From Acanthococcus lagerstroemiae (taxonomy: Eukaryota; Arthropoda; Insecta; Hemiptera; Eriococcidae): a stretch of DNA of 64,000 nucleotides. Below are positions 35,059 through 43,806 of the stretch, one piece after another. A program made the position numbers and the translations under genes. The notes under the pieces were generated by a model, which worked only from the letters and a program-made list of their open reading frames with translations, did no database searches and was not told where the DNA came from. Position 1 is the stretch's first letter, and each line of letters opens with the position of its first letter. Where the stretch lies: positions 36,161,214 to 36,225,213 of the forward strand of contig CM063110.1 of assembly GCA_031841125.1 (NCBI GenBank), given 5' to 3'.

Positions 35059-35639
35059 TTCATTTGTGTTCAATGTACGTGACTTCGTTGATTGGTATCT
35101 TATTATATAAATGAAAGTTGCTGTTTCTGGACGCCAGTAGACGCTTCAACCGCTGAACCAATTTCGTTGAAAGTTGTACCATTAAACAGGAAATGATAAT
35201 CGTGTTCAATTTGTCTTTAACTCTGATATGCCTCCTAAGAAACGCAGTATTGGATGACAGCCTCGGAAATGGATGTTAAAAAGAAGATAACTTGATTCCT
35301 GTGATTCATATATTACAAATGAGTCGATGAAATGCCATCACGCTCGATAGGCTGAACAGATTCTTTTGAAAAATGTCTCAAATGAAAGCTTGGGTTCCCT
35401 AGGAGGTTTTTTAAAAAAAAAACATTGCAGAGAAGTGAATTCAGTAAGCTGTAATTAAGTTTTAAAGTCGTTTTGCATCTGTGTCTATGTGTGAGTGTTC
35501 CGCGCGCTTACCCTGTCATTGTAAACGCGTGTTAGAGTGATCAGTGTGACCAGTAGGAAGTATTTTATATAACACATCGTGAATATAGAACGATCAGGGT
35601 TTCTTTCATCTAAAAGCGTCTCAGTTCACATACTGCGGT

Positions 35640-36030
35640 TGATCAGGCCATGTTGCGTTTTTTTATTATTGAACTTTTTACTTCACAAATCCTTTTGTCC
35701 AGGGCTTCATGTGTTCAAAGCTTAGACCATGTGTCGTTTTTTTATTATCGAATTTTCATTTTACAAATACTTCTTTGCTTCATTTTTCATTCATTAGAGA
35801 GATTAATGTAATATATTATGAAGAAGAAGTAAGTGTTCCCTAGCAGCTTATGGCGTGAAAATTTATTGTCATTCATTAGAGAGATTAATGAAATATATTA
35901 TAAAGACAAGTCTCGATTTTTCCTCACCAGTGTTCTCAGGTATTACTGAAGGAAATCTTTTTAAAAATGTCTCATCTAGAAGTAAGTATTCCCTAACAGC
36001 TTATGGCGTGAAAATTTTTTGATAACTGTG
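35640..36030. repeat. Internal tandem repeats of the Helitron, 5' set
   Basis: TTGCGTTTTTTTATTA-type words recur at 35651 and 35732. The unit ATTCATTAGAGAGATTAATG occurs at 35790 and 35873. AAGTAAGTGTTCCCTAGCAG (35828) recurs as AAGTAAGTATTCCCTAACAG (35981), about 153 bp apart. Related TTGCGTTTTTTTA and TTCATTTTTCATTTATTGA words return at 36493-36940. Confidence 0.7.
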
Positions 36031-37999
36031 ACGTAAAACGTACTGACTTTCCGATGCGCAGAATGCCGCCAGTTACCCAAGTAACTGAAAGGAACCAAGG
36101 GTAACTGACAGGTTTCTGGGTAATCTGAGGGTAAGTGGACGCTGTTAGGCATAAGGGAACCAACCAGTAAAATCTGTTTTTTGAGAACACGTGATTCGAA
36201 GTTCACGAGCCATGTAGAAACTATGTGACATAGCGTTTACGGATAAGATTTTTTCAACGTGAGTGCACATTTTTGAATCGGGGGGCCAATTTTGAAAAAT
36301 TATGCTCTTTATGCACTTATCAATAACGATACTTATAAATCATTCTGCTTACAAATGTCAGCTGGTTCCCTTGCGCTTAAACAGCGTCCAACTGACGGTT
36401 ACAAATGGGTGACTTTTCCGCAGGTAACTAGGGTAACTGATTGCGCATCCGGTTGAGAGACAGATATACCAAGTTCAAAACTTACTTCATGTTGCGTTTT
36501 TTTAATATAGATCTTTCATTTTACATACAATTTTTTGCTTCATTTTTCATTTATTGAGAAGATTAAAGAGATGTAAGTAGATGTTTCATGTTGCGTTTTT
36601 TTACTATCGAACTTTTATATTTTACAAATAATACTTTTTTTATTTCATCTGATTGGGACTGGCAAATTGTAGAAGCGCTAGCGTCGTATCTTTTAGTGCG
36701 TTTGTTATTATACAATGATAAGGAGAACATACATATTATAGCGGTATACCTGTCACATAAACGTACAAACTGTTATCAAAGCCGATATCTTTAATGTTTT
36801 TGAGAGCCTCTGACTGGGACTGTGCAAACTGTAGAAGCACTATAGCGTCGAATCTTTTAGTGCGTTTTTTTTTACTATCAAACTTTTATTTTACAAATAC
36901 TTTTTTGCTTCATTTTTCATTTATTGAAGAGATTAAAGAGATTTAGATGATAAGTATACCGGCTAGGCATTTTCAAGTGCGAAATTACAATCGTACTGCA
37001 TACAATGATAAAGAAGAACATATATACCTATAGCGCGATCTGTGACACAAACATACAAACTGTTATCAAAGTTGTTATCTATAATTAATGTTCTAACACA
37101 TTTTCTCGCTAGATCGAGGCATTGGACAACCGTGAAACCTCTTCCATTCGAAGAACCAACATGTTTTACACTATCCATGTTGGTTTCAAGTTCATAACTC
37201 AATGTGTTTGTTGTGATGGAATTTTTTTTCAAATTTGTTATCAAAACATGCCTTATTTTTTTCATGTGTGTGAAATATCAATTCTGTGAAAAACGATCGA
37301 TAAGTACTTTAAATTAATATTTTCTCAACGTATTATATATGGTTGTGTAGATGAGAGTCTAGGGATCGTTTTTCCGCTTGAGTTTTCGATTTCGGTCCAT
37401 ATAGATGTGTGTGCGGAAAGAATAAAGAAATTCAAAAAATGGGGGGAAAAGTTTGCAAAAATCGCGAAAAATCAAAGTGAATGATCGGATAATGGAATGA
37501 AAAGTGTAGTACAAGTGATACTTTAACTTATTAGACCAATTTCACGTTTTTTCAGTTACTTTTTCTAATCAAACTTTAGCCCGACCCACAATTGGTACTA
37601 CCTTTTTCCAGACCCATTATTGGTATTGTGAATTTACTCAACTTTAATGTGTTTTTAAAATATTTAAAAGTCAAATAAGACGAGTCAACGTGTTTTTAAA
37701 ATAAATTTGAAATGCTTCCTTATGTAAAGTATTTTCAAAAGTTGTTCGGATCGAGAAAATTCCACCTGGAATTTTGAACAACTTAGAAGGCCTAAGTGTC
37801 ATTTGCGAGGATATTTTATAGTGAATTGCTGGAGAATCCGAAAACACCCATAATTGGGAGCAGCACTCAATCTTGGGTTTTGAGAACTTTTGGGGAAAAA
37901 TTCACCGAAAATCCAAGAATGCTTAACAAAGTAACTGTCACAAGTAGTAATAAGTTCTTTATGATAGGTAATATTTATTACTGTTGAAGCAGGGCGTGA

Positions 38000-38515
38000 C
38001 AATGAACAAAAACACCCTCAGTACTCCTATTAAGGTCGTAAAATGTACAGGATAATTTGATCACTTCTTATTTTTTAGATAGAGAAGAACGGGTAATCCG
38101 ATTTAATTTTCAAAGATTACAAAGCTTACACATTTATGAAAAAACAATTTCATGCTTCATTTTCTTTCATTTCTTTCATTAAAGAAAATTATCAAAACGT
38201 ATAAGTATAAGCCTGTTTATTTCTATATGGGAATTTACATGTATTTCGTTTCATACTATTGCATATGTTTGGGCAAAAGTACCGCTCAGTACTTCTATTG
38301 AGAACGTGAAATGTACAGGATAATTCGATCATACCTCATTTTGGAGATAGAGAAGAATGGGCAATTCTATTTGATTCCCAAAAATTACAAAGCTTATCCA
38401 TTTTAGGAAAAAACAATGTCATGTTTCATTTTCTTTATTTTTTTCCAAACGCCTGTTTTTTTTTCTGTATGGGAATCTACATGTTATTTCGTTCCATATG
38501 TACTGATGCATATGT
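38000..38515. repeat. Subterminal 265-bp tandem duplication in the Helitron
   Basis: GTACAGGATAATTTGATCA (38046) recurs as GTACAGGATAATTCGATCA (38311), with GATAGAGAAGAA, CAAAGCTTA, CATTTTCTTT and GGGAATYTACATGT following in both copies in the same order. The duplication ends just before the 3' hairpin. Confidence 0.75.
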
Positions 38516-38780
38516 TTGAGCCCGTCCGAAGGACGGGTAATTCAGCTAGTCGTTTATATTTTCGTATTGTGTTTATCATTTTTGTAAAAAAGATTCGTAA
38601 TGTTGCATTGAAATTTGTGATTGAAATTATGGTAAGTACAGAGCACATTAAACGTATGAGGAGCGATTTTCCAAAACGGACTCTGTCCACTTATTTGCAT
38701 TTTTTACAGGAGGCGATAAGAACTTGATACATGGAGTTATGTGATTTACAAATCTTGGGTGATGGACTGGTTGCCTAGTA

Positions 38781-39779
38781 CAGGGCCGTACCCAGGATTT
38801 AAGTAAGGGGGTGTTTTTCAATTAAGATGAAATTTTCTCTTGGTGGGGGGGGCTACAATTACCCCAAATTTATCCAATTGCGTGCATGTATATGACAAAA
38901 ACTTCAATATTTTTTGAAACCCTTATTTTCATACTTTTTACAAAAAATGTGACAGATCCATCCTCCTCTCCGTCTCAAACCCATTTTGTTCGTGTTTTTT
39001 TTTTTGCCATGGGGGTGGAGGTAACGGCCCTGCACGTTTCCGATGAACAAGGTATATTTTTGAAATATCCTAAATAACATGCGAGAAATTTCAAAATAAT
39101 AATTTTCGTAATTGGCCTCAATAGAGTTGTTTAAGGGGACAAGGGAAATAAGTTGAACATTTTCAAACAAAACCATATTATTTCAAATGGTGAACAGGGT
39201 GAATGAAATGGTTTTTGGTTTTTTGTCCATTTAAACTGAAAAAAAATCAGTCATTTTCAAGGGTTTTCCGCGCTTGGATGGATGGACAATGAGAGATGTA
39301 GGAAAATGTTCCTTTCAAAACGTCTTGCTAAACTGGCCAATTCAAGGAAGTTGATTCTTAATTATTGGAAAACATTTAAAAAATGTATACCTAATTTTTG
39401 TTTTTTTTATTTATTTATGTTTTGAGATTTAAAAAATGTCCATCGATTAGCAAAATCCAAAATCTAATCAGAAGTTGGCCAAATTTACTAAGTGTTGACC
39501 TTTTTATTATATGTATTATTATAATATAAAGAGATTATTATTATTATTATTATTATTATTATTGTTGTTGTTGTTGTTGTTCCTGTTATCAGGGCCGTAC
39601 CCAGGATTTAAGCAAGGGGAGAGGGGCTTGCGGTCAAGATAAATTTTTTTCTGGTGGAGGGAGCGGCTGAATCACAAGTCCGCCCTCCTCTCCGTCTTAA
39701 CCCATCGTTTTTTCGTGTTTTTTTTTGGCCAATGGGAGGGGTTTGAACCCCTAAAACCCTCCCCGTCGGTACGGCCCTG
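38781..39779. mobile_element. Composite hAT unit, 999 bp, exact 8-bp TSD
   Basis: Two MITEs of one family, 38781-39032 and 39590-39779, in the same orientation, both starting CAGGGCCGTACCCAGGATTT and ending in the inverse of CAGGGCCGT. GCCTAGTA lies just outside the outermost ends (38773-38780 and 39780-39787). The inner junctions have no matching 8-mers (CACGTTTC after the first MITE, CCTGTTAT before the second). So the outer ends moved as one unit, carrying 557 bp of unrelated sequence (39033-39589). Confidence 0.82.
39532..39581. repeat. ATT/GTT microsatellite
   Basis: A run of TTA units passes directly into GTT units at about 39563. It lies in the cargo of the composite hAT unit. Confidence 0.9.
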
Positions 39780-39877
39780 GCCTAGTAGAACACTTACTGG
39801 AACACCTCTCGTTCAAACATTTCGTTTTGGTTGCGCCATGTGTTCGTGAATGCGTCACGAAGTTGGGTACCTGGACG

Positions 39878-39960
39878 GAGGCCGTTTTGGAATGATTTTT
39901 ATGCCGACTTCGGAAGCAGAATGTTAAGTGAATGTTTAAGAATCATTCCAAAACGGCCTG
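39878..39960. repeat. 19-bp perfect inverted repeat around CCAAAACGG motif
   Basis: AGGCCGTTTTGGAATGATT at 39879-39897 and its inverse AATCATTCCAAAACGGCCT at 39941-39959 enclose a 43-nt spacer. The core CCAAAACGG is also part of the terminal repeats of the enclosing 1972-bp element. Confidence 0.8.
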
Positions 39961-40099
39961 TATCCTTTTGAAAAGAGCCTCGAACTTAATGGAATGCTGT
40001 AACATTGATTATTCAGCAAAATCGAAGTAAAAATCCACTAAATTGATGTTTTATTAAATATCAAAAAAATTATTCATCAGTAAAATTTAAATTTTATGT

Positions 40100-40417
40100 T
40101 TAAAAAGTATCAAAGTACAGGCAAAAATAAAAGAAATTACTAGCGACGTCTTTTCTTCGAGATGGCTTCAGGCTTTTCAGCATTTTGTCTTTTAATGGAT
40201 ACCTTCTTTGCTGCTGGTGTTTCAGTAAAAGTTCAGGTTCTACAGCAACTTTCGGTTTTGCAACAGCTTTTCGTTGTGACGGTTTTTCCGAAGGGTTTTG
40301 TGGAGTACGTTTTTTAGGAGAATCCTTGGGTTTAACGAGTTTGGTTTTCTTAGACGATGATGGTTTTAAATCGATAGCGTGTGTCTGATCGTCTTTCCTC
40401 GCAGATGGTTTATTCAA
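40100..40417 (-). CDS. Basic, lysine- and proline-rich open frame of unknown function
   Basis: About 105 residues with repeated K-P-S-x-R/K-K motifs (KPSARK, KPSSSKK, KDSPKK, KPSQRK, KPSRRK), the kind of SPKK-like minor-groove-binding or histone-tail-like sequence found in many unrelated proteins. The track has no ATG at its N end: the frame is open from a TAA near 40448, with residues FYHTELNKPSARK preceding. It therefore looks like an exon or the remains of a longer frame. It lies inside the 1972-bp TIR element, minus strand, and could be the C terminus of an element protein. Function not recognised. Confidence 0.3.
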   Translation of the reverse strand: MNKPSARKDDQTHAIDLKPSSSKKTKLVKPKDSPKKRTPQNPSEKPSQRKAVAKPKVAVEPELLLKHQQQRRYPLKDKMLKSLKPSRRKDVASNFFYFCLYFDTF

Positions 40418-40854
40418 TTCAGTATGATAAAAGGTTTTTTTGGATTAAGGTCGTTTTGGAACAACTTTTTTTTAATGTGAAATTCTTTTGGCTTTCCATA
40501 GAGGTTTAAACGCTGCAAATAGGTAGTTTGATTATGTAGGTATGTGCCTGACAGTATCCTCCGCCAGATTGCGCCAAAAAACGAGATTCGAAAAAAATGG
40601 ACAGAGTCCGTTTTGGAAAATCACTCCTCATATTCATCTCTACAATTTGGGAGGCGGGGCAACGTGACCTTAGTCTTCGACTTTCATCCACATTGACGAG
40701 TATCTCAACACTATGTAACGATGACGATTTCTCGTTTGCGGATTTGTATCACTGAAGGATCAGTATAGCTATCTCCGAAATCTCAACTTTCTACCACAAA
40801 CAGTTCACGCGGGCAGAGTTTTTTTTGATTTCCCAACATTTTGGTTTTTGGACT

Positions 40855-41822
40855 AAAGCTGTTTGGGATGGGGCTCCTCAATTGATTGAAGTCTTCAAAG
40901 TTCCAATTTTTGCGCCTAAAGTTTGACAAAATTTTGATAGAAAAATCGTCCCTTTTCTCTCTTGAATGTAAAACTCTTTTCCTGTGGAAAAAAAACAACA
41001 TGATTAGCTGTCTTCATTTTTTCCACAAGAAAAATACAGGGTTTTCTTATGCAAAACAAAAACCGGGAAGGGCGGTGTTTCTTATCTTGAAGAAAAAAGA
41101 AAAAAAAACAGTTTTTCCTACTACGGAAAGGAAGAGGACAAGTTGCTTTATTTTCCTTAAGAAAGGAACGGAATGTCTTTCTGGGAGAGAAAGGAAATCC
41201 CCTACATTCATGAAATGGAACGGACAATGTTAACTTTTCTCAAGGAAAGAAAACTAATTGGCCAGTTCAAGTGGAGGAGGAGAGGGCGGTGGGTATCCAT
41301 TTATGACGACGGACCTGAGCTCACTGATTTGAAAAGTCATCACAAAGGACCTTTTAGTAGTCACTTTGGGAGGCATCTGGCTTTTATCGGTGTACTTCTT
41401 CATTAGGCTGAGGAATACTCATATTAAATAAAATGTGATTCAACTACTATTGCCCAAAAATGTATGGAATACCTGCAAGGTGAGAGTTGTTATTTCTGGG
41501 TAGGGTACATGCAGGGGCGGACTGGGACCAAAATGCTGGGGGAAAATCCATTTATACCGGGCCATTTAAGTAGTAAATGTCCATTTACTACTTCAGAAGT
41601 TGCGAATGAGTATTCATCAGTTATGGAGGGGGGAGATGTCTCAAATTCTTAATATTTATTTTACTTCACAGCTGGCCACTTTCCCGCCCAGTAGGACATA
41701 AACCTTTCAGGCGACGGGGCATTTGCTCCTCCGCCCCCTAGCCAGTTCAGTCCTGCTTACATACTCTAGAAAATGAATTCATCTCGGCAGATCTTCGTTT
41801 GGAAAGCCAAGAGCCCGAAACT
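40855..41822 (+). repeat. Right arm of the 8.25-kb inverted repeat
   Basis: Inverse of 33570-34712, from GGGGCTCCTCAATT (40870) to AGAGCCCGAAAC (about 41808). The plus-strand frame here reads GRAVFLILKKKEKKTVF, TTERKRTSCFIFLKK, then GRERKSPTFMKWNGQC. The first part parallels the left arm's minus-strand frame, and the CR1-type C-terminal 285 bp is absent. Outside these limits the two flanks share no similarity. Confidence 0.7.
41512..41755. mobile_element. hAT MITE, 244 bp, copy in right arm
   Basis: Ends CAGGGGCGGACTGG and the inverse of CAGGACTGAACTGG; flanks GGTACATG and CTTACATA match at 5 of 8. Same position within the arm as the copy at 33639-33882. Confidence 0.7.
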
Positions 41823-41894
41823 AAAAAGGAGGGAAGGCAACTATCTATACTACTTTGGTTCCACAAAAGATTACAGGAGGTGGGTTCTTATATT

Positions 41895-42114
41895 CTCTCT
41901 TTTTCTACTTTGCTCTCCACCCAAGTCCTGGAATCCGCCCTTTCGATCATTACTTCAGAGACGTCGAGGAGGCTGTGAGGGCTGTCTTAGCCCTCTTCCC
42001 TTCTGGCCGAAAAACCGGCTTAAGTCGAAAATTCTGGCGAGTTGCTACGTGGGCTCGAACCCGGGACCTCCGGATTCTGAGACCAACGCGCGATCCACTC
42101 GGCCAACCACAGCT
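41895..42114 (-). mobile_element. tRNA-derived SINE, full-length-like
   Basis: On the minus strand the head carries a polymerase III A box TGGCCGAGTGG (42105-42095) and a B box GGGTTCGAGCC (42062-42052). Spacing and sequence fit a class II tRNA (Leu/Ser-like) ancestor. The head passes into a body with TTTTTCGGCCAGAAGGGAAG and AGGGCTAAGACAGCCCT, ending GAGAGCAAAGTAGAAAAAG. The body recurs without head at 22388-22513. The A and B boxes are expected to act as an internal promoter; activity is not shown. Confidence 0.8.
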
Positions 42115-42129
42115 CTTGGGTTTTTATAC

Positions 42130-42900
42130 TAACAAAAATATTAAAAATAATGTGTGGAAATTAAAGGAATACCTGAAAGAATATGCCTATAAAAATGAAA
42201 ATAGATGAGAAGAGAAAAATGCTAATCTTGCAAGTGCATGCACCTACAGCCGGAGCCGAGAAAACAGAAGCAAATAAATTTGACGACGAGCTGGAGGAGA
42301 ACAATTCAAAAAGAGAAGGAATACTATCAGGTAGTACTTAATAGGGGACTTCAATGCAACAGTAAGTAGGGAGACAAACTCAAAACACTGCGGCCCATTT
42401 GGTCTGAGGGAAAAGATAAGAAGAAATGGCCCAAAAATTTAATTTACGTATAGGAAACAGTTTTTGCAAGAAAAAAGTCAAAACGAAATGGACATGGATA
42501 TCGCCAGATGGGAACTGAAAATGAGATTGACCTCTTACCTTTGAGTATAAATCTCCTGGAGGGATAGAAACCATGTTTCCTGTGCTGGACCTGTAGAGCG
42601 CGCATTTCGGTCATGCAGATGCCTCGGTGCTAATGAGAGCTAATGGCAATCATTTTGTTTACAACGGCGCATTCGCATGAGAGAAACGCACGGATCACAC
42701 GGTGTAGCGCGCTCTATACAGTTCCACGCTACTATAATGTAAATAATCCGATTTCTATCTCTCCAGGAGATTTATACTCAAAGCCACTCATTAATGAATA
42801 ACCTGTCAGTAGTTAAAGATGTAACAACACTGTCAAAATCTGGTTTCTCATCAGACGACCGCATATCACCCTGTAAATTGAGCATCCCCCAGAGAGTCCT
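42130..42900 (+). mobile_element. LINE endonuclease relic with nested 245-bp element
   Basis: Plus-strand residues LKEYLKEYAYKNENR, LQVHAPTAGAEKTEAN (about 42230), IGDFNATVSRETNS (about 42345), KWTWISPDG and NEIDLL (to 42538); after the insertion at 42539-42783, NNLSVVKDVTTLSKSGFSSD (about 42795-42855). This is the order of an RTE-like endonuclease: V-H-A-P-T, GDFN, WTW-SPDG, N-x-I-D, and the final SDH site, here SDD. Several frame breaks. Confidence 0.75.
42539..42783. mobile_element. Inverted-repeat MITE, 245 bp, about 8-bp TSD
   Basis: Left CTTTGAGTATAAATCTCC and the inverted right end are identical over at least 23 bases; a looser second pair (TAGAGCGCGC / GCGCGCTCTA) lies further in. 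Flanks CCTCTTAC and CCACTCAT match at 5 of 8. Removing the element plus one 8-mer restores the LINE frame from NEIDLL to MNNLSVVKDV, which supports an 8-bp duplication. The superfamily is uncertain since the ends do not start CA. Confidence 0.7.
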
Positions 42901-42909
42901 GTATCTAGT

Positions 42910-43315
42910 TTGGCGTTGAATTTCCCCATTATTACTTGGTAGTATCCCCTTCTTTTTCGGAGTTGTCTACCAGAAGGTTATAAAAAACTCTTCATTATTC
43001 TTTGGGTCAGCTATATTTGTTCGGGCATATACCTGGATAACACTCATTACCAATTTTCTCCCTATTTCCAAGTTTAAAACACTTAACCTGTCAGAAACAT
43101 ATTTGATTTCTTCAATTTTTTCCGTCCATTTTTGATGAATCCGTTTTTTCGATTTTCTAATTTTATTTATAATTTTCTTGTTTCGGCCAACCCTACTAAA
43201 TCGAAATTTATTTTTTCACAAAGGGATTCTAGTTGGTGTAAGCAAGTGTCATCCTCCATACCTTGGCAGTTAAGAGTGACAATATTCAATTCCAAATCTT
43301 ATCTTTATTTATTTC
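42910..43315 (-). mobile_element. LINE endonuclease relic, minus strand
   Basis: Reading down from 43310: LELNIVTLNCQGMEDD, INFDLVGLAETRK, then a decayed stretch with TNIADPKNNEEFF, and GKFNAKLDTG near 42930-42900. NIVTLNCQG, GLAETR and G(D)FNAK are the N-terminal landmarks of the LINE endonuclease. It faces the plus-strand endonuclease relic ending at about 42900, tail to tail. Confidence 0.65.
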
Positions 43316-43567
43316 TTCTGTTTCTGCCTTTTACTATCTGGGTATCGGGCTTGGTGCGTTGTACGATATCTTCGTACTGGTGAGGGAGGGGGGTTGTAGC
43401 CGTTGAGCTCCACGATTGCTGCATTCCGGATTGGGGCTGAGGCAAAGATTAGCGCAGGATAAAAGAAAATGGAAAAGCTACGTGGAGGCGTATGCACAAA
43501 AATCGGCGGAGGGGGTGGACCCACAGAGCCACTGCACTCACTCACAAACGCAGAGATTCAAATAATG

Positions 43568-43796
43568 ACGGGTAAAGAATCAAAACTCACATTTGCCATT
43601 TTACTTCAAGGGCGCAAATAGGCAAAATACTGTACACGGATGCAGGAATATCTTTGCTGCGCCTGGAAACGTGGAGTTTGTTATGCATATAGCACATTTA
43701 CAGGCGCAGCAAAGATATTCCTGCACCCGTGTACAGTATTTTGCTTATTTGCGGCCTTGAAGTAAAATGGCAAATCTGAGTTTTGATTCGTTACCC
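43568..43796. mobile_element. Palindromic MITE, copy B, near perfect
   Basis: Two arms of about 100 bp are almost exact inverse copies: GGGTAAAGAATCAAAACTCA, TTTGCCATTTTACTTCAAG, ACTGTACACGG-TGCAGG, AATATCTTTGCTGCGCCTG, with a short AT-rich loop near 43683. TTCAAATAATG (43557-43567) and TTCAAATATG (43797-43806) flank it and may be a 10-11-bp target duplication, in the range known for MULEs. Confidence 0.8.
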
Positions 43797-43806
43797 TTCA
43801 AATATG

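Larger units (their letters stand above)
35098..38549 (+). mobile_element. Non-autonomous Helitron, 3.45 kb
   Basis: The 5' end, TCTTATTATATAAATGAAAG followed by CAACCGCTGAACCAATTT, is the well-known insect Helitron start. The 3' end is a hairpin CCCGTCC-GAA-GGACGGG (38521-38537), then TAATTCAGCTAG and T (38550). The insertion lies between A (35097) and T, as for Helitrons, without duplication. Near 35229 a plus-strand frame starts MPPKKRSIG and after a stop continues QPRKWMLKR, resembling the N terminus of Helitron-encoded proteins; no Rep or helicase motif follows. The interior holds several partial tandem repeats (35640-36030, 36490-37090, 38000-38515). Confidence 0.87.
38658..40629. mobile_element. 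TIR element of the GAGGAG family, 1972 bp
   Basis: The left end GAGGAGCGATTTTCCAAAAC (continuing CGGACTCTGTCCA) and the inverted right end GAGGAGTGATTTTCCAAAAC (same continuation) match at 31 of 32 positions. Flanks GTAT and ATAT match at 3 of 4, compatible with the 4-bp duplications of the 77-bp elements. Ungapped comparison with the 77-bp arm gives 22 matches in 31. CCAAAACG also recurs inside (39880-39890 inverse, 39948-39956, 40451-40459 inverse). A composite hAT unit is nested at 38781-39779. A basic open frame is at 40100-40417 minus. No transposase motif is recognised. Confidence 0.75.

Noticed and set aside
33570..41822. Giant TIR transposon (Polinton/Maverick-like) bounded by the 1-kb arms
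   Set aside because: No terminal AG or TC ends, no 6-bp duplication, and no polymerase, integrase or capsid frames between the arms; the interior is explained by other elements.
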